This document shows positions 7,880 through 16,108 of a stretch of 64,000 nt of DNA, in pieces (positions within the stretch are counted from its first letter, which is position 1; every line of letters starts with the position of its first letter). The notes below the pieces were generated by a model. That model ran no database searches. It was not told where the DNA came from and saw only the letters and a list, made by a program, of their open reading frames with translations. The DNA lies in NCBI RefSeq assembly GCF_000202635.1, contig NC_015125.1, forward strand, positions 3,918,035 through 3,982,034, in the 5' to 3' direction. The translations under genes and the position numbers were made by a program. Origin of the DNA: Microbacterium testaceum StLB037 (GTDB lineage Bacteria; Actinomycetota; Actinomycetes; Actinomycetales; Microbacteriaceae).

Positions 7880-8428
7880 TCATTCCCGAACGAGTTCGGC
7901 GAGCACCGTTCTCCCCCATTCCCACTCGTCCAGGCCGCTCGCGGTGTTGAGGTGCCCGAGCCCGCCGGCGTCGCGGAACGCGCTTCCCCATCCCGAGGCG
8001 AAGCGTTCCGCGACCTCGATCGGGCAGTACGGATCGTCGGAACTGGCGACAACCACGCTTCGGCACGAAAGCGGGCGCACCTCGACGCCCACGAAGCTCG
8101 ATGCAGCCGCGCGCGGAAAGACGTCGCCGTCGGGATCCGGAGGGGCGACGAGCAGCATCCCCGCAACCTCTGCATGCGCGGGCCGCGCCTCCCACCCGGC
8201 CGCCGCCCAGCACCCGAGGCTGTGCGCAACCAGGATGACCTCATCGCCGGATCCCGCGCGGTCGGTGACAGCTCGATCGACGGCGTCCACCCAGTCCTCG
8301 AGCTCGGGCTCATCCCATGATCGAGGGGCCACCCGCACGGCCGCGTCACGCCATCGCCTCTCCCACCGGGTCTGCCAGTGCTGCTCGCCCGATCCTCCGA
8401 TGCCGGGAACGATCACATACGCGACCAT
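7880..8428 (-). CDS. RBBP9/YdeN-type alpha/beta hydrolase
   Basis: A 182-residue small serine hydrolase of the RBBP9/YdeN family. It opens with YVIVPGIGGSGEQHWQ, has the nucleophile elbow AHSLGCW, an acid in SSDDPYCP and a terminal histidine in GLGHLNTASGL. The short length is normal for this family. The frame runs on upstream, but ATG 8428 is where family homology begins. It is divergent from an Lrp/AsnC regulator (122-nt gap), which may control it. The substrate is unknown. Confidence 0.8.
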   Translation of the reverse strand: MVAYVIVPGIGGSGEQHWQTRWERRWRDAAVRVAPRSWDEPELEDWVDAVDRAVTDRAGSGDEVILVAHSLGCWAAAGWEARPAHAEVAGMLLVAPPDPDGDVFPRAAASSFVGVEVRPLSCRSVVVASSDDPYCPIEVAERFASGWGSAFRDAGGLGHLNTASGLDEWEWGRTVLAELVRE

Positions 8429-8550
8429 CGATGACCACCCATTCACTTGTGCACCGCGCGAGCGCGCGGCATCCCTTCCACGAGAATGAGGGATGCACTC
8501 GCCTGGCGCATCGACCACAAGCGATGTACAAGCAAATGGAGCCGAACACG

Positions 8551-9000
8551 ATGGAATCACTCGATGCGATCGACCGCCGAATCCTCGAACTACTGCAGAA
8601 CGATGGTCGATTGACGGGGGCCGAGGTGGGTCGGCGGGTCGGACTTTCTCAGCCTGCAGCAAGCGCGCGCATCCTGCGGCTGGAGCGTGCGGGCGTGATC
8701 GCCGGATACCGCGCGGTCGTCGATCCCGCCGCCGTGGGGCTCGTCATCCACGCCGTCATCCGACTGCGCACCACCCACGCCCAGCTCGCCCCCGCCCGCG
8801 AGCTCGCCGAGCGCCTGCCGGAGGTCACGTCCATGGTCCGCGTCACCGGGGAGGACAGTCTCCTTTTCGACGTCAACTGCCCCGATGCCGCGCAGCTGGA
8901 GAAGGTGGTCGACGCCCTCGCGCGCTTCGGCCCCGTGACGACGTCGCTCGTCCTCAGTACCTACCCCCCGAAGCCGCTGCTGCCCACGCAGTCGGCGTGA
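8551..9000 (+). CDS. Lrp/AsnC family transcriptional regulator
   Basis: A 149-residue Lrp-type regulator. The helix-turn-helix is GAEVGRRVGLSQPAASARILRLERAGVI (about residues 20-47), followed by the AsnC ligand-binding domain. In-frame ATGs at 8524 and 8536 are possible, but ATG 8551 has GGAG about 9 nt upstream and matches the family N-terminus (MESLDAIDRRIL). It is divergent from an RBBP9-like hydrolase and is followed by a terminator hairpin facing rpmE2. The ligand is unknown. Confidence 0.82.
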   Translation: MESLDAIDRRILELLQNDGRLTGAEVGRRVGLSQPAASARILRLERAGVIAGYRAVVDPAAVGLVIHAVIRLRTTHAQLAPARELAERLPEVTSMVRVTGEDSLLFDVNCPDAAQLEKVVDALARFGPVTTSLVLSTYPPKPLLPTQSA

Positions 9001-9029
9001 CCGACAGGCTTTCGCATCCCCCCGAAAAC

Positions 9030-9067
9030 GCGAAAGCCCCCCATCCCGAAGGACGAGGGGCTTTCGC
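9030..9067. terminator. Terminator hairpin between lrp-type gene and rpmE2
   Basis: GCGAAAGCCCC (9030-9040) pairs with GGGGCTTTCGC (9057-9067) around a 16-nt loop. It lies just after two converging genes and could serve both. Confidence 0.75.
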
Positions 9068-9085
9068 AGCGAGAACCGCTGAGGA

Positions 9086-9337
9086 TCAACGACCGCCGAA
9101 GTTCTTGAAGCGCTGGTTGAACTTCTCGACGCGACCGGCCGAGTCCATGATGCGCTGCTTACCCGTGTAGAAGGGGTGCGAAGCCGACGAGATTTCCACG
9201 TCGATGACGGGGTACTCCACGCCGTCCAGCTCGATCGTCTTGTCGCTCGAGACGGTCGAACGGGTGAGGAACGTGTCGCCCGAACCGAGGTCGCGGAACA
9301 CGACGGCCTTGTACGTGGGGTGGATGTCAGTCTTCAT
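9086..9337 (-). CDS. rpmE2: 50S ribosomal protein L31 type B
   Basis: An 83-residue ribosomal protein with [16 protein letters not shown] at the start, then FLTRSTV and [21 protein letters not shown]. It lacks the CxxC pairs of the zinc-binding L31 and so is the zinc-independent paralogue. AAAGGA precedes the ATG at 9337. In actinobacteria this gene is often repressed by Zur under zinc-replete conditions, but I see no clear Zur palindrome upstream. Confidence 0.93.
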   Translation of the reverse strand: MKTDIHPTYKAVVFRDLGSGDTFLTRSTVSSDKTIELDGVEYPVIDVEISSASHPFYTGKQRIMDSAGRVEKFNQRFKNFGGR

Positions 9338-9447
9338 GGGAGGTCCTTTGAGAAGTGGTGCCCTGGATTCTGCCAGGACGTCAAAGTCTGCGGCGCCGAA
9401 GGCACCAACGGGAGAGTCTACCAGGCTGCGTAACGATTCGCGCGCGG

Positions 9448-10230
9448 TCAGACGGCCCGCGCGGCGTACCGCCCCGCCTCGTGCGTGAGCGTGATCTCGA
9501 GCCCGAACGTCTTCGACAGGTTCTCGGCCGTCAGCGCCTCATCCAGAGGACCGGATGCCACGACCTCGCCATCGCGCAGTAGAAGCACGTGCGTGAACCC
9601 GACGGGGATCTCCTCGACGTGGTGCGTCACCATCACCATGGCGGGGGTGGTCGGCGCCTGCGCGTAGCCCGACAGCAGCGTGAGCAACTCCTCGCGAGCG
9701 CCGAGATCGAGGCTCGCCGTGGGCTCGTCGAGCAACAGCAGCTCGGGGTCGGTCATCACGGCCCGGGCGATCTGGACGCGCTTCTGTTCGCCGTCGCTCA
9801 GCGTGCCGAACGTGCGGTCGGCCAGGTGGTCGAGGCGCCACTCGGCGAGCACGCGCAGCGCGCGGCGCTCGTCGATGTCGTCGTACTGCTCGCGCCAGCG
9901 ACCCGTCACGGAGTAGGCCGCGGTCAAGACGACGTCGAGCACCGCCTCCTCCGGCGGAACGCGACGCGCCATCGCCGACGAGGCGAAGCCGATCCGCGGA
10001 CGCAACTCGAAGACGTCGGTCCGGCCGAGCTGCTCGCCGAGGATCGTCACCGTGCCCGACGTGGGGTGGAGCAGCGTGTCCGCGAGCTGAAGAACAGTCG
10101 TCTTCCCCGCACCGTTGGGACCGAGCACGACCCACCGCTGATCGTCCTCGACACGCCAGTCGAGGTGGGACACGATGTCCCGCGTGTTCCGGCGGACGAC
10201 GACGTCGGAGAACTCGAGAACCTGGGGCAT
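9448..10230 (-). CDS. ABC transporter ATP-binding protein (ModF/YlmA-like)
   Basis: A 260-residue single ABC ATPase with Walker [10 protein letters not shown], Walker [13 protein letters not shown] and H-loop VTHHVEE. The signature is LSDGEQKR rather than LSGGQ. No permease or binding protein is adjacent, so its partner or role is unknown; the sequence resembles stand-alone ModF/YlmA-type ATPases. A TAGGCT box (10242-10237) ends 6 nt before the ATG, so the gene appears leaderless. Confidence 0.82.
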   Translation of the reverse strand: MPQVLEFSDVVVRRNTRDIVSHLDWRVEDDQRWVVLGPNGAGKTTVLQLADTLLHPTSGTVTILGEQLGRTDVFELRPRIGFASSAMARRVPPEEAVLDVVLTAAYSVTGRWREQYDDIDERRALRVLAEWRLDHLADRTFGTLSDGEQKRVQIARAVMTDPELLLLDEPTASLDLGAREELLTLLSGYAQAPTTPAMVMVTHHVEEIPVGFTHVLLLRDGEVVASGPLDEALTAENLSKTFGLEITLTHEAGRYAARAV

Positions 10231-10292
10231 GGATCTAGCCTACTGGCCTCGACCCGAGCGACCGGATGCCACGCGGCCCCGCCGTGGAGAGG

Positions 10293-11498
10293 TCAACGGT
10301 GCGACACCGAAGCGCCCGCCACCTCCGCATACAGGGCCGCCGTCGTCTGGGCGATCGCGGCCCAGCTGAAGGCGTCGATGGCGCGCTGACGACCGGCCTC
10401 ACCGTAGGCGCGGGCCGTCTCGACATCCGTCACCACCTCGGTGAGCACGCGGGCCAGGTCGTCCACGAAGCGCTCGGGGTCCACGGGCGTTCCGGTCCCG
10501 TCCTGGACCTGCTCGATGGGCACCAGTCGTCCGGTCACGCCGTCGACCACCACCTCCGGGATGCCCCCGGTCGCCGTTCCCACGACCGCCGCCCCGCATG
10601 CCATCGCCTCGAGGTTCACGATCCCCAGGGGCTCGTAGACCGAGGGACAGACGAAGGTCGTCGCGGCGGTGAGGATCGCACACAGCTCGTTGCGCGGCAG
10701 CAGACGATCGATCCACACCACGCCGTCGCGCGTCGCCTGGAGCCCGCGCACGAGCTCCTCGACCTCGGCCATGATCTGCGGGGTGTCGGGCGCGCCCGCA
10801 CACAGGATCAGCTGCACATCCGCCGGCAGCTGCTCCGCGGCCCGGAGCAGGTAGGGCAGCCCCTTCTGCCGGGTGATGCGCCCGACGAAAACCACCGACG
10901 GCCGAGACGGATCGATACCGACGGATGCCAGGAATGCATCGTCCGACACCGGATGCCACGCCTCCGTGTCGATGCCGTTGTAGATCACGCGCACCTTGTC
11001 GGGATCGAGCGACGGGTAGCTGCGCAGGATGTCGTCGCGCATCCCCGAGCTGACCGCCACGACCGCCGCGGCCCCCTCGTAGGCGGTCTTCTCGATGTAG
11101 CTGGACACCGCGTAGCCCCCGCCGAGCTGCTCGGCCTTCCAGGGCCGGAGCGGCTCGAGGCTGTGCGCGGTGACGACGTGCGGGATCCCGTGGAGAAGGG
11201 ATGCCAGGTGCCCGGCGAAGTTCGCGTACCAGGTGTGCGAGTGCACGACGTCGGCGCCCGCGACGTCGGAGACGATCTCGAGGTCGGTGCCGAGCGTCTG
11301 AATGGCGCCGTTCGCCGAGAGCAGTTCCGCCGGAACACCGTAGGACGTCGTGTCGGCCTCGTCACGCGCGGCCCCGAACGCGCGGACCTGCACCTCGGTA
11401 CCCTCGGCGCGCAGCGCCTTGACCAGTTCGGTGGCGTGGACCCCGGCTCCCCCGTAGATCTCCGGCGGGTACTCCTTGGTCACGATGTCGACGCGCAT
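10293..11498 (-). CDS. glgA: ADP-glucose-dependent glycosyltransferase (GlgA/GlgM, GT4)
   Basis: A 401-residue GT-B glycosyltransferase with VDIVTKEYPPEIYGGAGVHATELVKAL at the N-terminus and the nucleotide-binding CPSVYEPLGIVNLEAMACG near residue 300. Actinobacterial proteins of this size and fold are annotated glycogen synthase. The mycobacterial member (GlgM) makes maltose-1-phosphate from ADP-glucose for the GlgE pathway, so either activity is possible. It is divergent from glgC, which supplies ADP-glucose. TACGGT (11511-11506) ends 7 nt before the ATG, so the message is probably leaderless. Confidence 0.88.
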   Translation of the reverse strand: MRVDIVTKEYPPEIYGGAGVHATELVKALRAEGTEVQVRAFGAARDEADTTSYGVPAELLSANGAIQTLGTDLEIVSDVAGADVVHSHTWYANFAGHLASLLHGIPHVVTAHSLEPLRPWKAEQLGGGYAVSSYIEKTAYEGAAAVVAVSSGMRDDILRSYPSLDPDKVRVIYNGIDTEAWHPVSDDAFLASVGIDPSRPSVVFVGRITRQKGLPYLLRAAEQLPADVQLILCAGAPDTPQIMAEVEELVRGLQATRDGVVWIDRLLPRNELCAILTAATTFVCPSVYEPLGIVNLEAMACGAAVVGTATGGIPEVVVDGVTGRLVPIEQVQDGTGTPVDPERFVDDLARVLTEVVTDVETARAYGEAGRQRAIDAFSWAAIAQTTAALYAEVAGASVSHR

Positions 11499-11505
11499 GA
11501 GACGA

Positions 11506-11568
11506 ACCGTAGTACAGCGAAAGGCGCGCCGCGCGCGTGTTCCCGCATCCTCCTACGACCCCTAGTGT
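11506..11568. promoter_or_regulatory. Divergent leaderless promoters of glgA and glgC
   Basis: On the minus strand TACGGT (11511-11506) precedes the glgA ATG by 7 nt. On the plus strand TAGTGT (11563-11568) precedes the glgC ATG by 6 nt. Neither gene has a ribosome site. Confidence 0.5.
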
Positions 11569-11574
11569 GGTGCC

Positions 11575-12819
11575 ATGCCTGCAGCGCCGAAGGTCTTCGG
11601 AATCATCCTCGCCGGCGGCGAGGGAAAGCGACTCATGCCCCTGACGGCGGATCGCGCCAAACCCGCCGTCCCCTTCGGCGGCCAGTACCGCCTGATCGAC
11701 TTCGCGATCTCGAACCTCATCAACTCGGGGCTGCGTCAGCTGGTCGTCCTGACCCAGTACAAGTCGCACAGCCTCGACCGCCACATCTCGCAGACGTGGC
11801 GCATGTCGCCGATGCTCGGTGCGTACGTGGCATCCGTCCCGGCCCAGCAGCGGCTCGGCAAGCGCTGGTTCTCCGGTTCGGCCGACGCGATCCTGCAGTC
11901 GATGAACCTGATCCGCGACGAAAAGCCCGACATCGTCGTGGTCATCGGCGCCGACCACGTGTACCGCATGGACTTCAAGCAGATGCTCGACGCGCACATC
12001 GCCTCCGACGCGCGCGCCACCGTCGCCGGCATCCGTCAGCCCATCTCGCTCGCCAACCAGTTCGGGGTCATCGACACCGATCCGACCGATGCGACGAAGA
12101 TCCGGGCGTTCCTCGAGAAGCCGCAGAACCCCGAGGGCTTGGCCGATGCGCCCCACGAGGTCCTCGCCTCGATGGGCAACTACATCTTCGACGCGGACGC
12201 CCTCGTCGAAGCCGTCACGCACGACGGCGAGCTGCCGACCTCGGCGCACGACATGGGCGGCGACATCGTGCCGTACTTCGTCAACCGCGGCGAAGCGGCG
12301 GTGTACGACTTCCAGCGCAACGACGTCCCCGGCTCCACCCCGCGCGACCAGTCCTACTGGCGCGACGTCGGCACGATCGAGTCGTTCTACGACGCCCACA
12401 TGGACCTGATCTCGACCCTGCCGATCTTCAACCTCTACAACACCGACTGGCCGATCTACTCGCAGACCTTCAACGCCCCGCCGGCGAAGTTCGTCCGCGA
12501 CTCGGTCGGACGCATCGGAAACGCGATCGACTCGATCGTCTCTCTCGGGTCCGTGCTGTCGGGCACGCACCTCGAACGCAGCGTGGTCGGCCCGTGGGCG
12601 CTCGCCGGCGGCGGGTCGACGATCACCGACTCGGTGCTGTTCGACAGCGTCCAGGTCGGCGCGGGAGCGCGCATCCACCGCGCGATCCTCGACAAGAACG
12701 TCGTCCTCGAGCCCGGCGCGACCATCGGCGTGGACCGCGAGCGAGACCTCGCGCGCGGCTTCACGGTGACCGAGACAGGCATCACCGTCGTGGGCAAGGA
12801 CGCGCACGTCCACGCCTGA
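11575..12819 (+). CDS. glgC: Glucose-1-phosphate adenylyltransferase
   Basis: A 414-residue ADP-glucose pyrophosphorylase that makes ADP-glucose from ATP and glucose-1-phosphate, the committed step to glycogen or maltose-1-phosphate. The N-terminal nucleotidyltransferase domain shows [20 protein letters not shown] and [14 protein letters not shown]; a left-handed beta-helix follows, with repeats such as [15 protein letters not shown]. Length is normal. It is divergent from glgA and converges on luxS across a strong terminator. Confidence 0.95.
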   Translation: MPAAPKVFGIILAGGEGKRLMPLTADRAKPAVPFGGQYRLIDFAISNLINSGLRQLVVLTQYKSHSLDRHISQTWRMSPMLGAYVASVPAQQRLGKRWFSGSADAILQSMNLIRDEKPDIVVVIGADHVYRMDFKQMLDAHIASDARATVAGIRQPISLANQFGVIDTDPTDATKIRAFLEKPQNPEGLADAPHEVLASMGNYIFDADALVEAVTHDGELPTSAHDMGGDIVPYFVNRGEAAVYDFQRNDVPGSTPRDQSYWRDVGTIESFYDAHMDLISTLPIFNLYNTDWPIYSQTFNAPPAKFVRDSVGRIGNAIDSIVSLGSVLSGTHLERSVVGPWALAGGGSTITDSVLFDSVQVGAGARIHRAILDKNVVLEPGATIGVDRERDLARGFTVTETGITVVGKDAHVHA

Positions 12820-12831
12820 TCCACAGACGAA

Positions 12832-12866
12832 AAAGGGGCGGTGACCACCACGGTCACCGCCCCTTT
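12832..12866. terminator. Bidirectional terminator between glgC and luxS
   Basis: AAAGGGGCGGTGACC (12832-12846) pairs with GGTCACCGCCCCTTT (12852-12866) around a 5-nt loop, giving A-rich and T-rich edges on both strands. Confidence 0.88.
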
Positions 12867-12880
12867 GCGTGGGAGGTCTC

Positions 12881-13354
12881 TCACACCCCGACGCGCTGGA
12901 ACGCGTCGTGGCTGATGCCCTTCTCGAGGACGACTTTCGACCACTCGCGCGCGCTGTGCAGGCTGTGGTCGCGGTAGTTGCCGCAGCTGAAGGCGTCGGT
13001 GCCGGGCACGTCGTCCCACTGCACGTCCTCGGCGATCGCGCGCAGGGAGTCGGTGATCGCGGCGACAAGGACCGGCACCTCCGGCTCGCCCCACATGATG
13101 ACGTGGAATCCGGTGCGGCATCCGAAGGGAGAGATGTCGATGAGACCGTCGATGCGGTCGCGGACGAGGCTCGCGAGCAGGTGCTCGATCGTGTGCAGCC
13201 CCGCGGTGGGGATCTCGCCCTCGTTGGGCTGAACCAGCCGCAGGTCGAAGTTCGTGATGACGTCGCCGCGCGGGCCCGTCTCGGTGCCGATCCGGCGCAC
13301 GTAGGGGGCCAGCACGGCGGTGTGGTCCAGGGTGAAGCTCTCGACGTCGGCCAT
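12881..13354 (-). CDS. luxS: S-ribosylhomocysteine lyase LuxS
   Basis: A 157-residue LuxS. The metal site HTIEH and a later Cys ([11 protein letters not shown]) are present, as is the catalytic FGCRTGFH. The enzyme cleaves S-ribosylhomocysteine to homocysteine and the AI-2 precursor DPD in the activated methyl cycle. No pfs or metE-type gene is adjacent. A TAGGCT box at 13396-13391 gives a leader of about 30 nt with AAGGGAC before the ATG. Confidence 0.95.
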   Translation of the reverse strand: MADVESFTLDHTAVLAPYVRRIGTETGPRGDVITNFDLRLVQPNEGEIPTAGLHTIEHLLASLVRDRIDGLIDISPFGCRTGFHVIMWGEPEVPVLVAAITDSLRAIAEDVQWDDVPGTDAFSCGNYRDHSLHSAREWSKVVLEKGISHDAFQRVGV

Positions 13355-13424
13355 GGAAGGTCCCTTCTCAGAAGTCGGCAGTACCGGAAAAGCCTACGCG
13401 CGGCCGGCCGGCGGATGACCGCGC

Positions 13425-13752
13425 GTGACGCCGCGCGACGAACTCCGCCCGAACCGCGGAGTGTGGAGCGCCTGCCAGCGCCCGCACGCACGCACCGCCG
13501 CAGGTGCCCACGCACGAGACCGCGCGACGAACTCCGTCGAACCGCGAGCGTGGACCGCGTGCCAGCGCCCGCACGCACGCACCAGCAAATGCCCCCGTAC
13601 GACGCCGCGCGACGGACTCCGGCGAACCGCGAGCGTGGACCGCGTGCCAGCGCCCGCACGCACGCACCGCCGCGCAGCAGACGCCCACGCACGACGCCGC
13701 GCGACGGACTCCGGCGAACCGCTAGCGTGGAGCGCGTGCCAGCGCCCGCTCG
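13425..13752 (+). repeat. Four imperfect 85-92-bp tandem copies of the serB promoter and 5' end
   Basis: The segment GAACCGC(G/T)AGCGTGG, followed by the first codons GTGCCAGCGCCCGC, recurs starting at 13451, 13539, 13624 and 13716. Only the last copy leads into the real gene and only it has an intact TAGCGT -10 box; earlier copies have GAGCGT or GAGTGT. This fills most of the 381 nt between luxS and serB. Confidence 0.8.
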
Positions 13753-14377
13753 ATTCCTCGTCGTCCTCGATGCCGACTCGACCCTGATCCGCAACGAGGT
13801 CATCGAACTCCTCGCCGACGAGGCCGGTCGCGGCCCCGAGGTGGCCGCGGCGACCGAAGCCGCGATGCGGGGAGAGGTCGACTTCGCGACCAGCCTGCGC
13901 TCGCGGGTGAAGGCTCTCGCCGGCGTCCCCACGGAGGCGTTCGCCCGCGCGATCGCCCGTATCGAGCCGACCCCCGGTGTGCGCGAGCTCATCGCCGCCG
14001 TGCACGAGCGCGGCGGTGCCGTGGGCGTCGTCTCGGGTGGGTTCCACGAGGTGCTCGACACCGTCGCGCCGGATCTCGGTGTCGATGCCTGGCGCGCCAA
14101 CCGCCTGGTCGCCTCGGGCGGTCTCCTCACCGGAGAGGTCGATGGCGACATCGTGGATGCCACGGCCAAAGCCGACACCCTGCGCTCCTGGGCCGCGGAG
14201 CGCGGCGTGCCTCTTCCCCTCACGCTCGCGATCGGGGACGGCGCCAACGACCTCGAGATGATGGCGGCCGCCGGCCTCGGCCTCGCGTTCAACGCCAAGC
14301 CCGCGGTGCGCGAGCGCGCCGACCTCGTGATCGGCGAGGTCGACCTGTCCGAGGTCATCGCGCTACTCCCCCGCTGA
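13736..14377 (+). CDS. serB: Phosphoserine phosphatase
   Basis: A 213-residue HAD phosphatase. The catalytic motif is LDADSTLIRNEVIELLA, with motif II VVSGGF and motif III/IV GDGANDLEMMAAAGLGLAF, characteristic of SerB, which makes serine from phosphoserine. The nucleophile motif reads DADST, as in other actinobacterial SerB proteins. There is no ACT domain, so it is the short form. The GTG at 13736 is chosen because TAGCGT ends 7 nt upstream and the frame begins shortly before the catalytic strand. Degraded copies of this same start region lie tandemly upstream. Confidence 0.9.
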   Translation: MPAPARFLVVLDADSTLIRNEVIELLADEAGRGPEVAAATEAAMRGEVDFATSLRSRVKALAGVPTEAFARAIARIEPTPGVRELIAAVHERGGAVGVVSGGFHEVLDTVAPDLGVDAWRANRLVASGGLLTGEVDGDIVDATAKADTLRSWAAERGVPLPLTLAIGDGANDLEMMAAAGLGLAFNAKPAVRERADLVIGEVDLSEVIALLPR

Positions 14378-14446
14378 CCCCGTCGAGGCAACCGCCCCCA
14401 CCCCGCCCCCACCCGCGCAAAGGTCCCTGAGCCCGTCGAAGGCACC
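14375..14446. repeat. Two copies of the TGAGCC-GTCGAAGG repeat after serB
   Basis: A degenerate copy (TGACCCCGTCGAGGCAACC) starts at the serB stop codon. A better copy (CCTGAGCCCGTCGAAGG, flanked by GGTC and CACC) lies at 14422-14446. They are related to the units at 1083-1152, which also begin at a stop codon. Confidence 0.6.
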
Positions 14447-14469
14447 GCCCCGCCACACCCCCTCGCGGA

Positions 14470-14491
14470 TGTCGGAACCCCGCCCTACCCT
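14470..14491 (+). promoter_or_regulatory. PafBC-type DNA-damage promoter of an alpha/beta hydrolase
   Basis: TGTCGG (14470-14475), 10 nt, TACCCT (14486-14491), then 6 nt to the ATG at 14498, exactly the spacing of the uvrA and uvrB promoters. Confidence 0.72.
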
Positions 14492-14497
14492 CGACGC

Positions 14498-15211
14498 ATG
14501 AACGTCATCCTGGTTCCCGGTCTGTGGCTCACCGCCTCCTCGTGGGATGCCGTCATCCCCGCCCTTCTCGAAGCCGGCCATCGCCCCGAGGCCCTGAGCA
14601 TGCCGGGCATCGGAATCCCAGCCGCCGGCTCGGCGCACATCGGCATCGCCGACTGGATCGACGAGGTCGTCCGGGTGATCGACCGCGACGACGAGCCGGT
14701 CGTCCTCGTCGGTCACTCGGGAGGGGCGAACGTCGTGTGGGGTGCGGCCGATGCGCGGCCCGATCGGGTCGCACGCGTCGTCTTCGTCGATGCCGTGCCC
14801 CCGCTCGACGGCGCGCGGATCTGGGAGTTCCCGATCGTCGACGGGGTCGTTCCGTTCCCGGGGTGGGATTCCTTCGACGACGAGGAGGTCGCCGACCTCG
14901 ACGCGCAGACGCGTCACCGCGTCGAGGGCGAGACCACGTGGATCCCCGCCCGCATCCCCACCGATCCGATCTCCCTCTCGGACGACCGTCGCCACGGCAT
15001 CCCGATCACCCTGATCACCTGCCTCATGACGTCAGCCGACACGAGGAAACTCATCGACGACGGCGCCCCGTGGATCGCCGAGCTGGCGGCCGCGGCCGAC
15101 CTCGAGATCGTGGATCTGCCCGGTGGCCACTGGCCGCAGTTCGCGCAGCCCGACGCCCTCGCCCAGGCCCTCGTCGCGGCGATCCGCACGGAGCCGGTGC
15201 GGGCGCGTTGA
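14498..15211 (+). CDS. Alpha/beta hydrolase under a DNA-damage-type promoter
   Basis: A 237-residue alpha/beta hydrolase beginning MNVILVPGLWLTASSWD. It has the elbow GHSGGANV (nucleophile Ser) and a C-terminal His in LPGGHWPQF, so the triad looks complete. The closest recognisable relatives are small esterase-like hydrolases of actinobacteria; I cannot name a substrate. The promoter places it in the presumed DNA-damage regulon, although no nucleic-acid motif is visible. It may process a metabolite or a modified base or nucleoside, which is speculation. It converges on fabG. Confidence 0.82.
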   Translation: MNVILVPGLWLTASSWDAVIPALLEAGHRPEALSMPGIGIPAAGSAHIGIADWIDEVVRVIDRDDEPVVLVGHSGGANVVWGAADARPDRVARVVFVDAVPPLDGARIWEFPIVDGVVPFPGWDSFDDEEVADLDAQTRHRVEGETTWIPARIPTDPISLSDDRRHGIPITLITCLMTSADTRKLIDDGAPWIAELAAAADLEIVDLPGGHWPQFAQPDALAQALVAAIRTEPVRAR

Positions 15212-15264
15212 GGACGGGAGCGAGGTGAGCCGCACGTGCCCGGCTCGTGGTTCGGAGCCTGAGC

Positions 15265-15975
15265 TCAGTGCCCCATGCCCAGGCCGCCGTCCACCGGGAT
15301 GACGGCACCCGAGATGTACGCCGCGTCGTCGCCGGCGAGCCACGTCACGACGCCGGCCACCTCGTCGGGCGAGGCGAACCGCCCCGCGGGGATGTTCTTC
15401 TTGTACTCCGCCTGCGTGTCCACCGGCAGTTCGGCGGTCATATCCGTCTCGATGAATCCGGGCGCCACCACGTTCGCGGTGATTCCGCGTCCACCCAGCT
15501 CACGGGTGAGCGAGCGGGCGAATCCGACGAGGGCGCTCTTGGAGGCGGCGTAGTTGATCTGTCCGGCCGAGCCGTAGAGACCGACGACGCTGGAGATCAG
15601 GATGACGCGCCCCCAGCGAGCCTTGAGCATGCCCTTCGAGGCGCGCTTGACGACGCGGAACGCGCCGCCGAGGTTGGTGTTCACGACGCTGTCGAAGTCG
15701 TCCTCGCTCATGCGGAGAAGCAGCGTGTCCTTCGTGACACCGGCGTTGGCGACGACGACCGCGATCGGTCCGAGCTCGGCCTCGACCTGGGTGAACGCGG
15801 CGTCGACGGCGGCGGCATCCGTCACGTCCGCGCGCACGGTGAGAGTTCCTTCGGGGCCCTCGCCGGAGCGCGCGGTCACGGCGACGCGCCAGCCCTCCGC
15901 CACGAACCGCTCCGCGATGGCGCGTCCGATACCGCGATTTCCTCCGGTGACGACGACGATGCGGTCCTGCGACAT
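15265..15975 (-). CDS. fabG: 3-oxoacyl-ACP reductase / SDR family oxidoreductase
   Basis: A 236-residue short-chain dehydrogenase: TGGNRGIGRA cofactor loop, NAGVTKD, catalytic Ser in ILISSVVG and the YAASK motif with Tyr and Lys. The C-terminal PGFIETDMTAELP and VTWLAGDDAAYISGAVIPVDGG are typical of FabG, which reduces 3-oxoacyl-ACP with NADPH in fatty acid synthesis. The open frame extends upstream, but AGGAG lies 5 nt before the ATG at 15975. No fatty acid synthesis genes are next to it, so another SDR substrate cannot be excluded. Confidence 0.85.
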   Translation of the reverse strand: MSQDRIVVVTGGNRGIGRAIAERFVAEGWRVAVTARSGEGPEGTLTVRADVTDAAAVDAAFTQVEAELGPIAVVVANAGVTKDTLLLRMSEDDFDSVVNTNLGGAFRVVKRASKGMLKARWGRVILISSVVGLYGSAGQINYAASKSALVGFARSLTRELGGRGITANVVAPGFIETDMTAELPVDTQAEYKKNIPAGRFASPDEVAGVVTWLAGDDAAYISGAVIPVDGGLGMGH

Positions 15976-16108
15976 ATGAACTCCTGCATGGCGGGGCGGA
16001 AAGGAACCGGCCCAGCCTATCCGCGGCCGCTCGAGGTTTGACACGACCCTCACGGCGCTGGAACGCTGGAGCGGAGCGCGCCGACCACCGCTCGAGAGAG
16101 GGAACGTC

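Noticed and set aside
9001..9010. TGTCGG on the minus strand near 9001-9006
   Set aside because: No TAnnnT follows 10 nt later and no gene start is in the right place.
9338..9447. Zur operator upstream of rpmE2
   Set aside because: Expected from other actinobacteria, but I find no convincing TGAAAATGATTTTCA-like palindrome here.
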